Origin: Gilvibacter sp.
Lineage (GTDB): Bacteria > Bacteroidota > Bacteroidia > Flavobacteriales > Flavobacteriaceae
NCBI RefSeq assembly: GCF_013214815.1
Contig: NZ_JABSPU010000008.1
Location: 1 to 64,000 of the forward strand
Length of the DNA: 64,000 bases
Direction of reading: 5' to 3'
The translations under genes and the position numbers were made by a program. Shown in pieces: positions 42,737 through 51,700 of this stretch. Each line of letters begins with the position of its first letter. Positions within the stretch are counted from its first letter, which is position 1. The notes under the pieces are model-generated. The model made no database searches. It saw nothing but the letters and a program-made list of their open reading frames with translations, and was not told the origin of the DNA.

Positions 42737-44368
42737 TTATTTTTTCAAGAACTGTTTGTTGATGACAGCTCCGTTAGTTTCAACCTTTAAAACATAAGCA
42801 CCAGTAGCTAGCGCCGCAACATTGATGGTTTTGTTACCCACTGTTCCAGATTGTACTAGAGCTCCGTTTAAATTGTAGATGTTGTATTGAGCGTCGTTAA
42901 GCGGCGTTCTGTAATCCAATTGCAACAACTCTGTTGCAGGGTTAGGGAATACAGTTAAGGCAACTTCGTTAGTTTGCTCCTCAACGCTTAACGGTTGACC
43001 TTCATAAATAGTCAAAACCTGATCTACAGCAACGTCTTCAAAAGTGTCAACAGTACCTGATGGCCACTTAACAACCAAAGTGTTGATGTTTGTCGCAGTC
43101 CCCAATCCGAAGTGTGTGTTCAGCGTGCTCAAGAAACGGAATCCTTCTCCGTTACGCACATCGCGAATTTGAGTTCCGGCATCTGTAGTCAACTCAATAC
43201 GAGCTCCAATACCGTTAATATTACTTGGATCACCCACCGTGTTGATCGTCAACCAGTGGTTGGCGTTCCCATCATTGTAACGGATAAAGCCTGAGTTGAA
43301 TGCATCTACAAAACCGTCGTTGTTCAAGTCTCCGAAGGCTCCGTTGCTTCCACTGATGGCTCCAAAGGAAATAGTAGTAAAGGTTAGATCTCCGTTTCCG
43401 TAAAGGATGTTCCCGTTAGAGGCGATATCCAAGAATCCGTCGTTGTTGAAATCGTGTGTAGCGTTTTCAATTCCAGTAGCCGTTACAGCCAAAACTCCAG
43501 AAACTGCCGTTACATCAGTAAAGGTATATCCAGATCCAGGTCCGTTATTACGCATCAGCTTGTGCGCTCCAGAACTTGCTCCAACAAAGACGTCCATATC
43601 TCCGTCGTTGTCAAAATCTCCCCAAGCAGAAGACCATGTTTGCATAGGGTCTGCTAAGCCAATGGAAGCTCCGTTCTCAGTAAAAGTACCATCTCCGTTA
43701 TTTCTGTGCATTTGGTTGGTTCTACGAGCAACTTCTCCACCACACTTGGCGATAAACATGTCTAAAAGACCGTCGTTGTCATAATCGATCCAAACCGATC
43801 CGTAGTTACCCCCAGAAGGATAATCTCCTAAACCACCTTGGTTGAAACTCAAGGCTCCGGTTCCGTCGTTGATGTAGTATACGTTTGGAGCAACATCGTG
43901 ACATACAAAAGCGTCCATGTTTCCATCATTGTTGATGTCTACAAAGTTGGAACGCTGAGAGAATACGAATTCAGGCCCAGAGACTTCAACGAAACCGTTT
44001 CCTGTTCCATCCGAGCGCATGAATGTAACACCACTTCCACCTCCATAAAGCAGGTCGGTGTAACCATCGCGGTTGTAATCAGCCGCAGCTAAACTCCAAG
44101 AAGGGGTATAGTTTGCTGAACTTGTAGAAATATTACGGGTCACAAAAGTTCCATCCGGTTGTTGTTCCAAGATGTTTACGTTGGTAGAGCTGATCGATAC
44201 GATATCGTCCAGAAAATCTCCGTTCATATCCACAACGGCTCGGTTTGACCCAGAGGTAGATACAGAAGAAAAACTGAAGCTAACCGGATCCACACTACCG
44301 GCAGAATCCTGAGCAAAAAGAGCACCCACCGTGGTCAAGGCAAGGATGCTTAGCATAATTTTTTTCAT
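42737..44368 (-). CDS. FG-GAP/UnbV (CRTAC1-like) protein secreted by T9SS
   Basis: 543 residues with a Sec signal (IMLSILALTTVGALFAQ). At least seven DxNxDG-type calcium loops mark a beta-propeller: 'DMNGDFLDD', 'DYNRDGYTD', 'DINNDGNMD', 'DYDNDGLLD', 'DFDNDGDMD', 'DFNNDGFLD', 'DLNNDGFVD'. An ASPIC/UnbV domain follows ('NGIGARIELTTDAGTQ', 'LVVKWPSGTVDTFEDV'). From about 460 comes a T9SS type A sorting domain with 'VFPNPATELLQLDY' and 'GAYVLKVETNGAVINKQFLKK' (shortened to its core). The product should be exported across the outer membrane. The gene is 30 bp downstream of the diheme cytochrome gene, so the two probably form one operon. Confidence 0.93.
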   Translation of the reverse strand: MKKIMLSILALTTVGALFAQDSAGSVDPVSFSFSSVSTSGSNRAVVDMNGDFLDDIVSISSTNVNILEQQPDGTFVTRNISTSSANYTPSWSLAAADYNRDGYTDLLYGGGSGVTFMRSDGTGNGFVEVSGPEFVFSQRSNFVDINNDGNMDAFVCHDVAPNVYYINDGTGALSFNQGGLGDYPSGGNYGSVWIDYDNDGLLDMFIAKCGGEVARRTNQMHRNNGDGTFTENGASIGLADPMQTWSSAWGDFDNDGDMDVFVGASSGAHKLMRNNGPGSGYTFTDVTAVSGVLAVTATGIENATHDFNNDGFLDIASNGNILYGNGDLTFTTISFGAISGSNGAFGDLNNDGFVDAFNSGFIRYNDGNANHWLTINTVGDPSNINGIGARIELTTDAGTQIRDVRNGEGFRFLSTLNTHFGLGTATNINTLVVKWPSGTVDTFEDVAVDQVLTIYEGQPLSVEEQTNEVALTVFPNPATELLQLDYRTPLNDAQYNIYNLNGALVQSGTVGNKTINVAALATGAYVLKVETNGAVINKQFLKK

Positions 44369-44398
44369 GTCATTTTTTAGTTAAGTGTTTAACGTTGT

Positions 44399-45772
44399 TT
44401 AGTCGCAAGTTCCCGTTAGTGAATTGATCCAGGCTTCCACCATGGCAACCGCTTGGTCATCGCGTATAGTTCTGCCTAAAAGAGGCATGCGGTATTCTTC
44501 TGCTTCTGAATTCACTCTAAAGTACAAGACAGAAGTGTCAATATCGCCAGGGACCACGATCTGAGTGTTGGGTGGAATCGGAGTTTCCGGATCCACACAA
44601 ACGCCCAAATTCACGTTGTCCGCAGTTTCATTAAAGGCAAAGCGCACGGGGCGATAGTCACAATGACGATCGTCTGAGTGGCAATGCGCACAATTTATAT
44701 CTACATAAGAGCGCATTCGCAGGCTGATAGGCTGCGAGATGTCTCTCCAGTCAATTACGGTTTGTATATCGGCAGGAAGATTATCTGCCAGATAGCCGAT
44801 AGCTACCATTTTTTGCAGCTGATTACTCACGCCGTCATTATAGGCGTAATCACTGTTGATGTGTTGTGGTTTGAGTCCGATCGGGATGGGGTCCAATTGT
44901 GTTTTGTGGCAGGTGAAGCATTCCGCTTCTGATGGGATGCGGTAGTTAATGGTGCGCTCTACACCTTCTTGCAGCCAAGTGACCTCTGTGAAAGCTCCGT
45001 CGAGATTCAAACTGGCTTCTGTTTGCTCGTCGTTCCAGATGTATTCTGCAAACTCCCAACCAGACGCTTTGCGATAGATCAAACGCGTTTCAATGATTCG
45101 TGTAGTTCCAGCAGGCAGGACATTATCGTAGTAGAACGTCTTGATCAAAATTGTTCCAACGGGCATGTCCAGGAGTTCATAAGACTCTGTAAAATTGGCT
45201 TGAGCTCCATCAGGCATCCAAATGAAACGCTTTTTAAGCGCGTAATCTGTAAATAAGGTGCTGATGGGTTTGTACGGAAGTACTCCATAAACCGGAAGTT
45301 GATCTGCCATCGCGCCATCAAAGAAGTTGTAGTCCGAAAGATTCTCGTAAGGAAATTGTTCCAGATTAAAATTCACAGGACTAACAGGCGTAATATTGAT
45401 TCTCAAGGTTGCCCCAACGCAATTGTCGGTTCCACCCTCACAAATATTGTAAGTGAAAGTCACCTCTCCAACGGTAAATCCGTCCGCAGTGTACTCAATA
45501 AGATCATCACTTGGATCATCGGGAGTGTTGTTAGGATCGAGGATATTTACACTTCCAGAAGTTGCCGCAGAAACACTTAGGGAACCTGTTTGAGGTACAT
45601 TTTCATCGTTGGCAAATACATTAATAGAAATGGTTGCATTTTGCGCAACAACGGCCGCGTCATCTACCGCCACATAGGTCAAGGGCGTGTAGCCGTTATC
45701 ATCAGAATTACATGCTACCAAAGCCAAAAAGGCAAGGCAGGGTAATCCTATCCTTTGAAGAAGGTTGATCAT
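44399..45772 (-). CDS. Diheme c-type cytochrome lipoprotein (SO2930/TIGR03806-like) with a cadherin-like repeat
   Basis: 457 residues. The lipobox is 'LAFLALVACNSDD'. An Ig/cadherin-like repeat follows (about 35-130: 'NVFANDENVPQTGSL', then 'IEYTADGFTVGEVTFTYN'). The main domain begins near residue 140 ('FPYENLSDYNFFDG') and matches the family I know as SO2930 diheme cytochromes. Two heme-binding motifs are seen: C-F-T-C-H (about 285) and C-A-H-C-H (about 359). A late methionine ('YRMPLLGRTIRDD') may be a distal ligand. I start it at the ATG at 45772, since the longer frame adds 31 residues before a normal lipoprotein signal. It is likely an envelope electron carrier or oxidase. Confidence 0.87.
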   Translation of the reverse strand: MINLLQRIGLPCLAFLALVACNSDDNGYTPLTYVAVDDAAVVAQNATISINVFANDENVPQTGSLSVSAATSGSVNILDPNNTPDDPSDDLIEYTADGFTVGEVTFTYNICEGGTDNCVGATLRINITPVSPVNFNLEQFPYENLSDYNFFDGAMADQLPVYGVLPYKPISTLFTDYALKKRFIWMPDGAQANFTESYELLDMPVGTILIKTFYYDNVLPAGTTRIIETRLIYRKASGWEFAEYIWNDEQTEASLNLDGAFTEVTWLQEGVERTINYRIPSEAECFTCHKTQLDPIPIGLKPQHINSDYAYNDGVSNQLQKMVAIGYLADNLPADIQTVIDWRDISQPISLRMRSYVDINCAHCHSDDRHCDYRPVRFAFNETADNVNLGVCVDPETPIPPNTQIVVPGDIDTSVLYFRVNSEAEEYRMPLLGRTIRDDQAVAMVEAWINSLTGTCD

Positions 45773-45851
45773 GGTTGGCACATTAGTGTATTTATTAAAC
45801 AAGAAAGGGACAAAAAACCCTACTTCCCAAGCATTTAACAAAAGTATTGCA

Positions 45852-45883
45852 AAAATAACAACCATCCGAAGGGATGGTTGTTA
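45852..45883 (-). terminator. Hairpin terminator after the second DoxX gene
   Basis: AACAACCATCC (45858-45868) pairs with GGATGGTTGTT (45873-45883), followed on the minus strand by ATTTTTG. It lies between the DoxX stop and the cytochrome gene. Confidence 0.75.
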
Positions 45884-45906
45884 ATCTATCATTTCTGATA
45901 TGGCTA

Positions 45907-46305
45907 TTAAGAGAACATGGGTTTATAAGCGTCCCAATGTTTGTACATCAAATATCCGTTAAGCAATGCCACCAAGATGGCAGGGCCGATATTAGGCAAA
46001 TTCAAAAAGGCGTGGAACAAGACAATATTTATTGAAATAGGAACTAGCATTACTAAGGCTAGCGGCACCCACTTTCTAATGACTAAAAGCAATCCTACAA
46101 CTACCTCAGTGAGGCCAACAAGACCCATTAGGTAACCTTTACCAACATCTGTTGCGTCAGAATAGCGCAAAGCAGTGAATAGATACTCAGCTTGGGGGTA
46201 ACCAGAAAAGTCAAAGTCTTGAAGAAACCAGAAGAATTTGTTGAATCCAAAGAGCAACAACATCAGTCCTAGTCCAACGCGTATAACAAGATTTAAATAT
46301 TTCAT
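45907..46305 (-). CDS. DoxX-like membrane protein, paralogue 2
   Basis: 132 residues, four helices, closely related to the 42251-42625 protein: 'LGLMLLLFGFNKFFWFLQ', 'GLVGLTEVVVGLLLVIRKWV', 'LALVMLVPISINIVLFHAFL' and 'ILVALLNGYLMYKHW', then YKPMF at the end. I start it at the ATG at 46305, 54 bp after the asd stop. A longer frame adds 16 unrelated residues. With paralogue 1 it brackets the FG-GAP and cytochrome genes. Transcription probably comes from asd. Confidence 0.82.
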   Translation of the reverse strand: MKYLNLVIRVGLGLMLLLFGFNKFFWFLQDFDFSGYPQAEYLFTALRYSDATDVGKGYLMGLVGLTEVVVGLLLVIRKWVPLALVMLVPISINIVLFHAFLNLPNIGPAILVALLNGYLMYKHWDAYKPMFS

Positions 46306-46358
46306 TTTAACTGTTTTGGGTTGATTATGAGGTCTTAGACGAAGCCTCCCCAAACAGC

Positions 46359-47351
46359 TTACAAAAGATTTTCCCGATCCAAATGCTGAGCAATCTGAAC
46401 CGCATTGGTCGCAGCTCCTTTTCTCAGGTTATCACTAACGATCCAAAGGTTCAAACTGTTCGGCTGACTCAAGTCCCGTCTTATACGCCCAACAAATACA
46501 TCGTCTTTGTGATGCGCGTAGATGGGCATAGGGTACGTATTGGTGTCTGGATTGTCCTGCACCACCACGCCTTGAGTTCCCGCAAGCAAATTGCGAACCT
46601 CATTGAGTTCAAAATCGTTTTCAAATTCAATGTTTACGGATTCGGAGTGGCCACCTTCCGTAGGAATACGCACAGCTGTAGCCGTTAGCGCAATACTTCT
46701 GTCGTCTAGGATCTTTTGAGTTTCGCGGACTAGTTTAAATTCTTCCTTGGTATATCCGTTGGATTCAAATACGTCACAATGCGGCAGCGCATTGCGGTAA
46801 ATTGGATAAGGATAGGCCATTTCCCCTTGAACACCACTTACCTCGTTGTTCATTTGCCGCACGGCTTTACTACCTGTACCAGAAACAGATTGATAGGTAG
46901 AGATCACAATGCGTTTGATCTTGTACTTGTCGTGCAAGGGTTTAAGCACCATTACCAATTGAATGGTAGAACAATTTGGGTTGGCAATGATTTTATCCGC
47001 AGCAGTTAGGTTGAAGGCATTGATTTCAGGAACCACCAGATTGATATCTTGTTCCATGCGCCAGGCGGAAGAATTGTCTACTACGGTACAACCAATTTCA
47101 GCGAATTTTGGCGCCCATTCTTTGGAAGTGTCTCCTCCAGCAGAGAAAAGTGCCAACTGTGGTTTCATTTCAAGTGCAGTTTCCATACTCACCACCTTAA
47201 ACTCTTTACCCTTATAGGCTACAGGTTTTCCAACCGATCGCGCCGAGGCTACCGGGATGAGTTCTTCAATAGGAAAATTGCGTTCTTCTAAAACGCGGAG
47301 CATGACTTGGCCAACCATTCCGGTGGCACCAACAACTGCTACTTTATACAT
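46359..47351 (-). CDS. asd: Aspartate-semialdehyde dehydrogenase
   Basis: 330 residues. It reduces aspartyl phosphate to the semialdehyde, the branch point to lysine, diaminopimelate, threonine and methionine. The nucleotide motif is 'VAVVGATGMVGQVML', the catalytic cysteine C127 is in 'ANPNCSTIQLV' and the base H235 is in 'IPTEGGHSESV'. 'SVSGTGSKAV' is also typical. A TACTTTTG box 18 bases upstream of the ATG marks its promoter. Confidence 0.97.
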   Translation of the reverse strand: MYKVAVVGATGMVGQVMLRVLEERNFPIEELIPVASARSVGKPVAYKGKEFKVVSMETALEMKPQLALFSAGGDTSKEWAPKFAEIGCTVVDNSSAWRMEQDINLVVPEINAFNLTAADKIIANPNCSTIQLVMVLKPLHDKYKIKRIVISTYQSVSGTGSKAVRQMNNEVSGVQGEMAYPYPIYRNALPHCDVFESNGYTKEEFKLVRETQKILDDRSIALTATAVRIPTEGGHSESVNIEFENDFELNEVRNLLAGTQGVVVQDNPDTNTYPMPIYAHHKDDVFVGRIRRDLSQPNSLNLWIVSDNLRKGAATNAVQIAQHLDRENLL

Positions 47352-47369
47352 GATTTAAAATTTAAAATG

Positions 47370-47377
47370 CAAAAGTA
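47370..47377 (-). promoter_or_regulatory. Promoter -7 element of asd (TACTTTTG)
   Basis: The minus-strand TACTTTTG is an exact TAnnTTTG match. A TTTG (complement CAAA at 47400-47403) lies 22 bp further upstream as a possible -33 element. Confidence 0.6.
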
Positions 47378-47411
47378 CAGCAAGCCGATAAAATGAAATC
47401 AAAAAAGAAGC

Positions 47412-47442
47412 ATAAAAAAGCCGCCTTGGGGGAAGGCGGCTT
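47412..47442 (-). terminator. Intrinsic terminator of mscL
   Basis: AAGCCGCCTT (47418-47427) pairs with AAGGCGGCTT (47433-47442). A T run follows on the minus strand. It is located 25 bp after the mscL stop. Confidence 0.88.
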
Positions 47443-47466
47443 AAAGCTATCTAATCTTAAAAGAGA

Positions 47467-47874
47467 TTATTTTTTAAGTAGGTCTCTGATCTCTGCAAGT
47501 AATTCTTCTTGCGTTGGTCCTGTCGGAGCTTCTGGAGCCGGCTCTTCTTTCTTCTTGGTCTTGTTGTAAGCCTTAACGATCATAAAGAGTACGAAACCTA
47601 CGATCACCAAGTTGATGATGGCATCGATCCAGTTACCGTAAGCGATCGCATTTTCTGGAGTAGATACTGTACCATCAGCAGCTACAACAGCTTCTGTCAA
47701 TACAATCTTGAGATCTGTAAAGCTCACACCTCCAGTGAAATGACCGATTACAGGCATCATGATGTCGCTCACAAATCCTTTCACTACTGCAGATACTGCA
47801 CCAGCAAGAATAACTGCTACTGCTAGATCAATGACGTTACCCGTCATTATAAAATCTCTAAATTCTTTTAACAT
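47467..47874 (-). CDS. mscL: Large-conductance mechanosensitive channel
   Basis: 135 residues. It forms a pentameric inner-membrane channel that opens under osmotic downshock. The N-terminal amphipathic helix and TM1 read 'LKEFRDFIMTGNVIDLAVAV', with the family glycine/valine gate 'ILAGAVSAVVKGFVSDIMMP'. The periplasmic loop is acidic, TM2 is 'IINLVIVGFVLFMIVKAYN', and the C-terminal bundle has the conserved 'EELLAEIRDLLKK'. It is monocistronic with a good terminator. Confidence 0.97.
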   Translation of the reverse strand: MLKEFRDFIMTGNVIDLAVAVILAGAVSAVVKGFVSDIMMPVIGHFTGGVSFTDLKIVLTEAVVAADGTVSTPENAIAYGNWIDAIINLVIVGFVLFMIVKAYNKTKKKEEPAPEAPTGPTQEELLAEIRDLLKK

Positions 47875-47960
47875 GGAATATTGATGTATTAGTTAATTGA
47901 CTACAAAGTACTAAAAACTAGCTCGGAATGTTAAAAGTGGCAGCTAAGTTTTTAACACAC

Positions 47961-49067
47961 TTATCGAAGAACGACACGTTTTATTCGACCACCAACTGCA
48001 GTCAATAATTCATACGAAATCGTGTTGGCTTTTTTGGCCAAATCTTCTGCGGATTGAGTCGAACCAAATACCTCTACTTCATCACCTTCTTGACAATCAA
48101 TCCCGCTAACGTCAACCATGATCATATCCATACAAACATTGCCGACAATAGGGGCTTGTTTGCTGTTGATGATTACTGCCCCAACGCCTTTTCCGAGGGC
48201 TCTTGGCAAGCCATCAGCATGTCCAATAGGAAGCGTGGCCATTTTCATGGGTGATTCAACTACATGACCTCGGTTGTAACCAATGCTGTCTCCAGGCTGC
48301 AAGCTATGGATTTGGCTAATCACAGTTTTTAGTCGCATAACAGCCTTGAGTGCTCGATCTAATTCTGGAGCATTCGCATATCCGTAAAGGCCTATTCCGG
48401 TGCGAACCAGATCATAATGCGCTTGCGGATAATTGAGAATCCCAGAAGTATTGGTGGCATGCGCGAAGAACTTTTGATCTCCTAACGCCCGTAATTTTGG
48501 AAGAACTTCGTCAAAGGCTGCAAGTTGACCCAAGGTGAAGTCGCGTTCTGCGGCATCTTCACTGGCGGCTAAATGCGTAAAAGCAGATCGCAAGGATAAA
48601 GACTCGCTCTTATTAACGAGTTCTGCGGCTGAAACTGCTTGCTGCGGAGCAAATCCGAGTCTGTTAAGTCCAGTATTTACTTTAAGGTGAACAGGATAGG
48701 CCACTAATTTCTGCTCGCTGGCAAACGTGCTAAAGGCTTCCAATAGTCGCTCCGAATAAATACTAGGCTCCAAGCACTTTGCGACCATTAACTCAAAATT
48801 GACCGGTTGCGGATGCAAAACCAGAATGGGCAAAGTCACTCCAGCGTCTCTTAGGAACAATCCTTCATTCACATAAGCTACGGCCAAATAATCAACGCCC
48901 AGTTCTTGCAATTCCAGGGCCACTGTAGTAGCGTTCCCCCCATAGCCATTGGCTTTGACTACCGCGAGCATTTTGCAATCGGGTTTGAGTTTTGCTCTTA
49001 AGAATTGGTAATTATGATGCAGGGCACCCAGGTCCAGTTCCAATACAGTTTCTGAAACTGAACTCAT
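47961..49067 (-). CDS. alr: Alanine racemase
   Basis: 368-residue PLP enzyme making D-alanine for peptidoglycan. PLP lysine K38 is in '[14 protein letters not shown]'. Other landmarks are '[13 protein letters not shown]', '[12 protein letters not shown]', the catalytic tyrosine in '[10 protein letters not shown]', and '[15 protein letters not shown]' containing the substrate-entry residues. The final strand '[12 protein letters not shown]' is also typical. The ATG overlaps the tdk stop by four bases (ATGA), so tdk-alr is one coupled unit. Confidence 0.96.
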   Translation of the reverse strand: MSSVSETVLELDLGALHHNYQFLRAKLKPDCKMLAVVKANGYGGNATTVALELQELGVDYLAVAYVNEGLFLRDAGVTLPILVLHPQPVNFELMVAKCLEPSIYSERLLEAFSTFASEQKLVAYPVHLKVNTGLNRLGFAPQQAVSAAELVNKSESLSLRSAFTHLAASEDAAERDFTLGQLAAFDEVLPKLRALGDQKFFAHATNTSGILNYPQAHYDLVRTGIGLYGYANAPELDRALKAVMRLKTVISQIHSLQPGDSIGYNRGHVVESPMKMATLPIGHADGLPRALGKGVGAVIINSKQAPIVGNVCMDMIMVDVSGIDCQEGDEVEVFGSTQSAEDLAKKANTISYELLTAVGGRIKRVVLR

Positions 49068-49705
49068 GCTTTTTTCTGTTTAGGCGAGATTTGCTCGGGA
49101 TCTTTGACTTCCATCTTGGAGAGCTTTTCACGCAGGTTTGCCTTGTAAAAGGCGGCACGACTCAAAGGTTCGTATTCGTCTGTTTCTCCCAGTAGAACCA
49201 AATTATCATTTGCGGATTTACGATAAGAATACTGTGCTAGATTTCCGGTGCGGGTACATACAGCATGTACCTTGGTGACGTATTCTGCAGTGGCCATAAG
49301 TGCCGGCATAGGCCCAAAAGGATTTCCTTTATAATCCATATCCAAACCAGCAACGATCACACGAATACCGCGATTGGCCAAGTCGTTACAGACCTTGACG
49401 ATCTCATCGTCAAAGAACTGTGCCTCATCAATTCCAACCACATCACAGTTGTCTGCAAGGATGGGAATATTGGCCGCAGCAGGAACCGGAGTTGAGAGAA
49501 TTTCATTGCTGTCGTGAGAAACTACCATCTCCTCATCATAACGACGATCAACGGCTGGTTTGAAGATCTCCACGCGTTGTTTTGCAAATTGAGCGCGCTT
49601 GAGTCTGCGGATCAGTTCCTCTGTTTTACCAGAGAACATAGAGCCACAGATGACTTCTATCCATCCAAACTGTTCTTGTTGATTTACGGTGTTTTCGAGA
49701 AACAT
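49064..49705 (-). CDS. tdk: Thymidine kinase (type II)
   Basis: 213 residues, salvaging thymidine to dTMP. The P-loop is '[16 protein letters not shown]' (about 20-35). '[17 protein letters not shown]' carries the Walker B Asp and Glu, and '[16 protein letters not shown]' the lasso Asp. The zinc-binding segment normally holding C-x-x-C is reduced here to '[15 protein letters not shown]' with one cysteine, and no C-terminal cysteine pair is seen, so the structural zinc is probably lost. It is the first gene of a coupled pair with alr. Confidence 0.94.
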   Translation of the reverse strand: MFLENTVNQQEQFGWIEVICGSMFSGKTEELIRRLKRAQFAKQRVEIFKPAVDRRYDEEMVVSHDSNEILSTPVPAAANIPILADNCDVVGIDEAQFFDDEIVKVCNDLANRGIRVIVAGLDMDYKGNPFGPMPALMATAEYVTKVHAVCTRTGNLAQYSYRKSANDNLVLLGETDEYEPLSRAAFYKANLREKLSKMEVKDPEQISPKQKKA

Positions 49706-49900
49706 TTTGTAATTTACTACACGAAAAAAGACAAATTTCCGTTAGGATTAACGGGTGGCGTAAAGGTAACAAAACGTCCAAATAAAAAGGAGCTAATTTG
49801 ATAAGTTATGGGTTGAACATTACATTTTTAGATCGCAATCAGACTAACATGAGCGATCGTGTGATTTATTCAATCCCAAAACTTCAGTAAAGTGAGAAAA

Positions 49901-50674
49901 ATGAACAAGACTATCCATGCCGAATTGCGCGAGTTGGCACAGGAAATCCTAGACGGACCCAAGGTGCTTAGCGCCGCTGACCTCAAGGGCAAAGCCCAAA
50001 GACTGTATGAAAAACTCATCATTTTGAGTCATTTGGAGGCTCAAGTTGGAGTAGATCCATTGACAACTCCCGTTCCTGATAGTGAATCTTTGGATTCCAA
50101 GAGTTATAGAGAGCAAAATTGGTTCACAGAACCTAAGCCGGTTGAAAAACCTGCACACGATGAGGAACTCGTGGAACCACTCATAGAGAAGATCAAAGAC
50201 ATCGTGGCTCAAATGCCGGAGGAATCACAAAAGGTCGATGCGCTTTTAGAAGATATTTTACCCAAGCCCAAATACGTTAAAAATGATTTGGAAGACCTTG
50301 CTGCAGATTACAAGCACACGCCCGTGTTTGAGCGCAAGCAAGAGGCTCCGCCTACTGCGGTAGAGACTCCAGAGCCTCCAGCGCAAGAAGTTGCAGAGAC
50401 CACCAACAACGCTGTTGACAAGCCACGTTCATTAAATGATGCGTCAGCTGCTGGAGCTCAAATTGGACTCAATGACCGCATTGCTTTTATCAAGCATCTT
50501 TTTGACAACAAACCTGAGGACTACGCTCGCGTGATGTCTCAATTGGACACCTGCGATTCTTTTGAGCAGGCTCAAGATTTTATTCAATTGCAAGTAAAAC
50601 CAGAATACAATTATTGGTTGGATAAACAAGAGGTTGCAGAGCGCTTTATGGGCATCATTGAGCGCCGATTCTAG
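49901..50674 (+). CDS. Conserved protein of unknown function with disordered middle
   Basis: 257 residues. An N-terminal helical pair ('HAELRELAQEILDGPKVLSA' and 'KAQRLYEKLIILSHLEAQVG') is followed by an acidic, proline-rich linker (about 70-190). The C-terminal helical domain starts at 'IGLNDRIAFIKHLFDNKPED' and continues 'YARVMSQLDTCDSFEQAQDF' to 'QVKPEYNYWLDKQEVAERFM'. I remember this layout from many flavobacterial genomes but no function is attached. No signal peptide is present. I use the ATG at 49901 rather than the GTG at 49892. It leads a run with a DoxX-like gene (4-bp gap) and rsmI. Confidence 0.75.
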   Translation: MNKTIHAELRELAQEILDGPKVLSAADLKGKAQRLYEKLIILSHLEAQVGVDPLTTPVPDSESLDSKSYREQNWFTEPKPVEKPAHDEELVEPLIEKIKDIVAQMPEESQKVDALLEDILPKPKYVKNDLEDLAADYKHTPVFERKQEAPPTAVETPEPPAQEVAETTNNAVDKPRSLNDASAAGAQIGLNDRIAFIKHLFDNKPEDYARVMSQLDTCDSFEQAQDFIQLQVKPEYNYWLDKQEVAERFMGIIERRF

Positions 50675-50678
50675 GAAG

Positions 50679-51029
50679 ATGAATCCCGGAAAACTGATTT
50701 ATTGGTCCAGCACCGTGGCCATTTGTTTGATCATGTGCTATTCTGCCGGCATGTATTTTTCCAATACAGAAATGGTTGAAGGTTTCTTTAGACGCTTCAA
50801 TTACCCAGACTATTTGGTTATTCCTTTGGCCGTTGCCAAGATACTGGCGGTGATCATGATCTTATGGCGTAAGATACCTTGGGTCACCGAATGGGCTTAT
50901 GCCGGTCTTTTCTTTGATCTGATCCTTGCCTTCTTTGCCCACGAACGTTTGGGAGATTCGGTTACCTTTGTACTGTTGGCAGCTATTGCTTTGCTGACTT
51001 CCTACTTTTTTGGTAAATACTATCGATGA
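50679..51029 (+). CDS. DoxX-like small membrane protein
   Basis: 116 residues with four predicted helices ('LIYWSSTVAICLIMCYSAGM', 'YLVIPLAVAKILAVIMILW', 'WAYAGLFFDLILAFFAH', 'VTFVLLAAIALLTSYFFG'). The layout and the 'F-N-Y-P-D-Y' loop fit the DoxX-like (DUF6764-free) proteins of flavobacteria, more distant from the two DoxX paralogues at 42-46 kb. The start is ATG 50679, four bases after the preceding stop, as the longer frame runs back through the upstream gene. The stop overlaps rsmI as ATGA. Confidence 0.75.
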   Translation: MNPGKLIYWSSTVAICLIMCYSAGMYFSNTEMVEGFFRRFNYPDYLVIPLAVAKILAVIMILWRKIPWVTEWAYAGLFFDLILAFFAHERLGDSVTFVLLAAIALLTSYFFGKYYR

Positions 51030-51700
51030 ACGCTTCGCTTTATTTAGTTCCCACACCTATTGGTAATTTAAAGGACATCACCTTGCGCGCTTTAGAAGTG
51101 CTACAAGAGGCCAGCTTGATCTTGGCGGAAGACACGCGTACCAGCGGAAAGTTGCTCAAGCATTATGAGATTGCCACTCCCATGCGCTCTTATCATATGC
51201 ACAATGAGCACAAGGCTACCGCAGCCATAGTTGCTCAAATGCAGGCCGGACAAACTGTGGCTATGATCTCTGATGCGGGAACTCCTGGAATCAGTGATCC
51301 TGGGTTTTTGTTGGTTCGAGAAGCCTTGGCTGCGGGTTTACAGGTGGAATGCCTTCCTGGTGCAACTGCTTTGATTCCAGCATTAGCTGCTAGTGGACTG
51401 CCTTGCGAACGTTTTGTTTTCGAGGGATTTTTGCCGGTCAAAAAAGGACGTGCAACGCGTTTAGAAAGCCTAAAGGAGGAATCCAGAACCATGGTCTTTT
51501 ACGAATCTCCGCATAAACTTTTAAAAACGCTAACGCAGTTTGAAGAGCTGTTTGGAGGAGACCGCAAAGCCGCCGCTGCGCGTGAATTGACCAAACTCCA
51601 TGAAGAGATCGTCCGCGGGAGTTTAAGCGAAATAAAAAGGCACTTTGAAACCAAAGCGCCTAAAGGTGAATTTGTATTGGTAGTAGCTGGAGCTTCTTAA
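51026..51700 (+). CDS. rsmI: 16S rRNA 2'-O-methyltransferase RsmI (C1402)
   Basis: 224 residues of the tetrapyrrole methylase fold. RsmI methylates the ribose of cytidine 1402 in the decoding centre. Characteristic segments are 'YLVPTPIGNLKDITLRAL', 'EDTRTSGKLLKHYEI', 'SDAGTPGISDPGFLLVREA', 'LPGATALIPALAASGLP' and 'MVFYESPHKLLKTL'. It ends slightly earlier than the E. coli enzyme (286), as in other Bacteroidota where the C-terminal extension is missing. It converges with the AhpD-like gene with a four-base overlap. Confidence 0.95.
   Translation: MNASLYLVPTPIGNLKDITLRALEVLQEASLILAEDTRTSGKLLKHYEIATPMRSYHMHNEHKATAAIVAQMQAGQTVAMISDAGTPGISDPGFLLVREALAAGLQVECLPGATALIPALAASGLPCERFVFEGFLPVKKGRATRLESLKEESRTMVFYESPHKLLKTLTQFEELFGGDRKAAAARELTKLHEEIVRGSLSEIKRHFETKAPKGEFVLVVAGAS

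Noticed and set aside
50634-50678. Upstream extension of the DoxX-like protein at 50679
   Set aside because: It would overlap the preceding gene and puts unrelated polar residues before the first helix.
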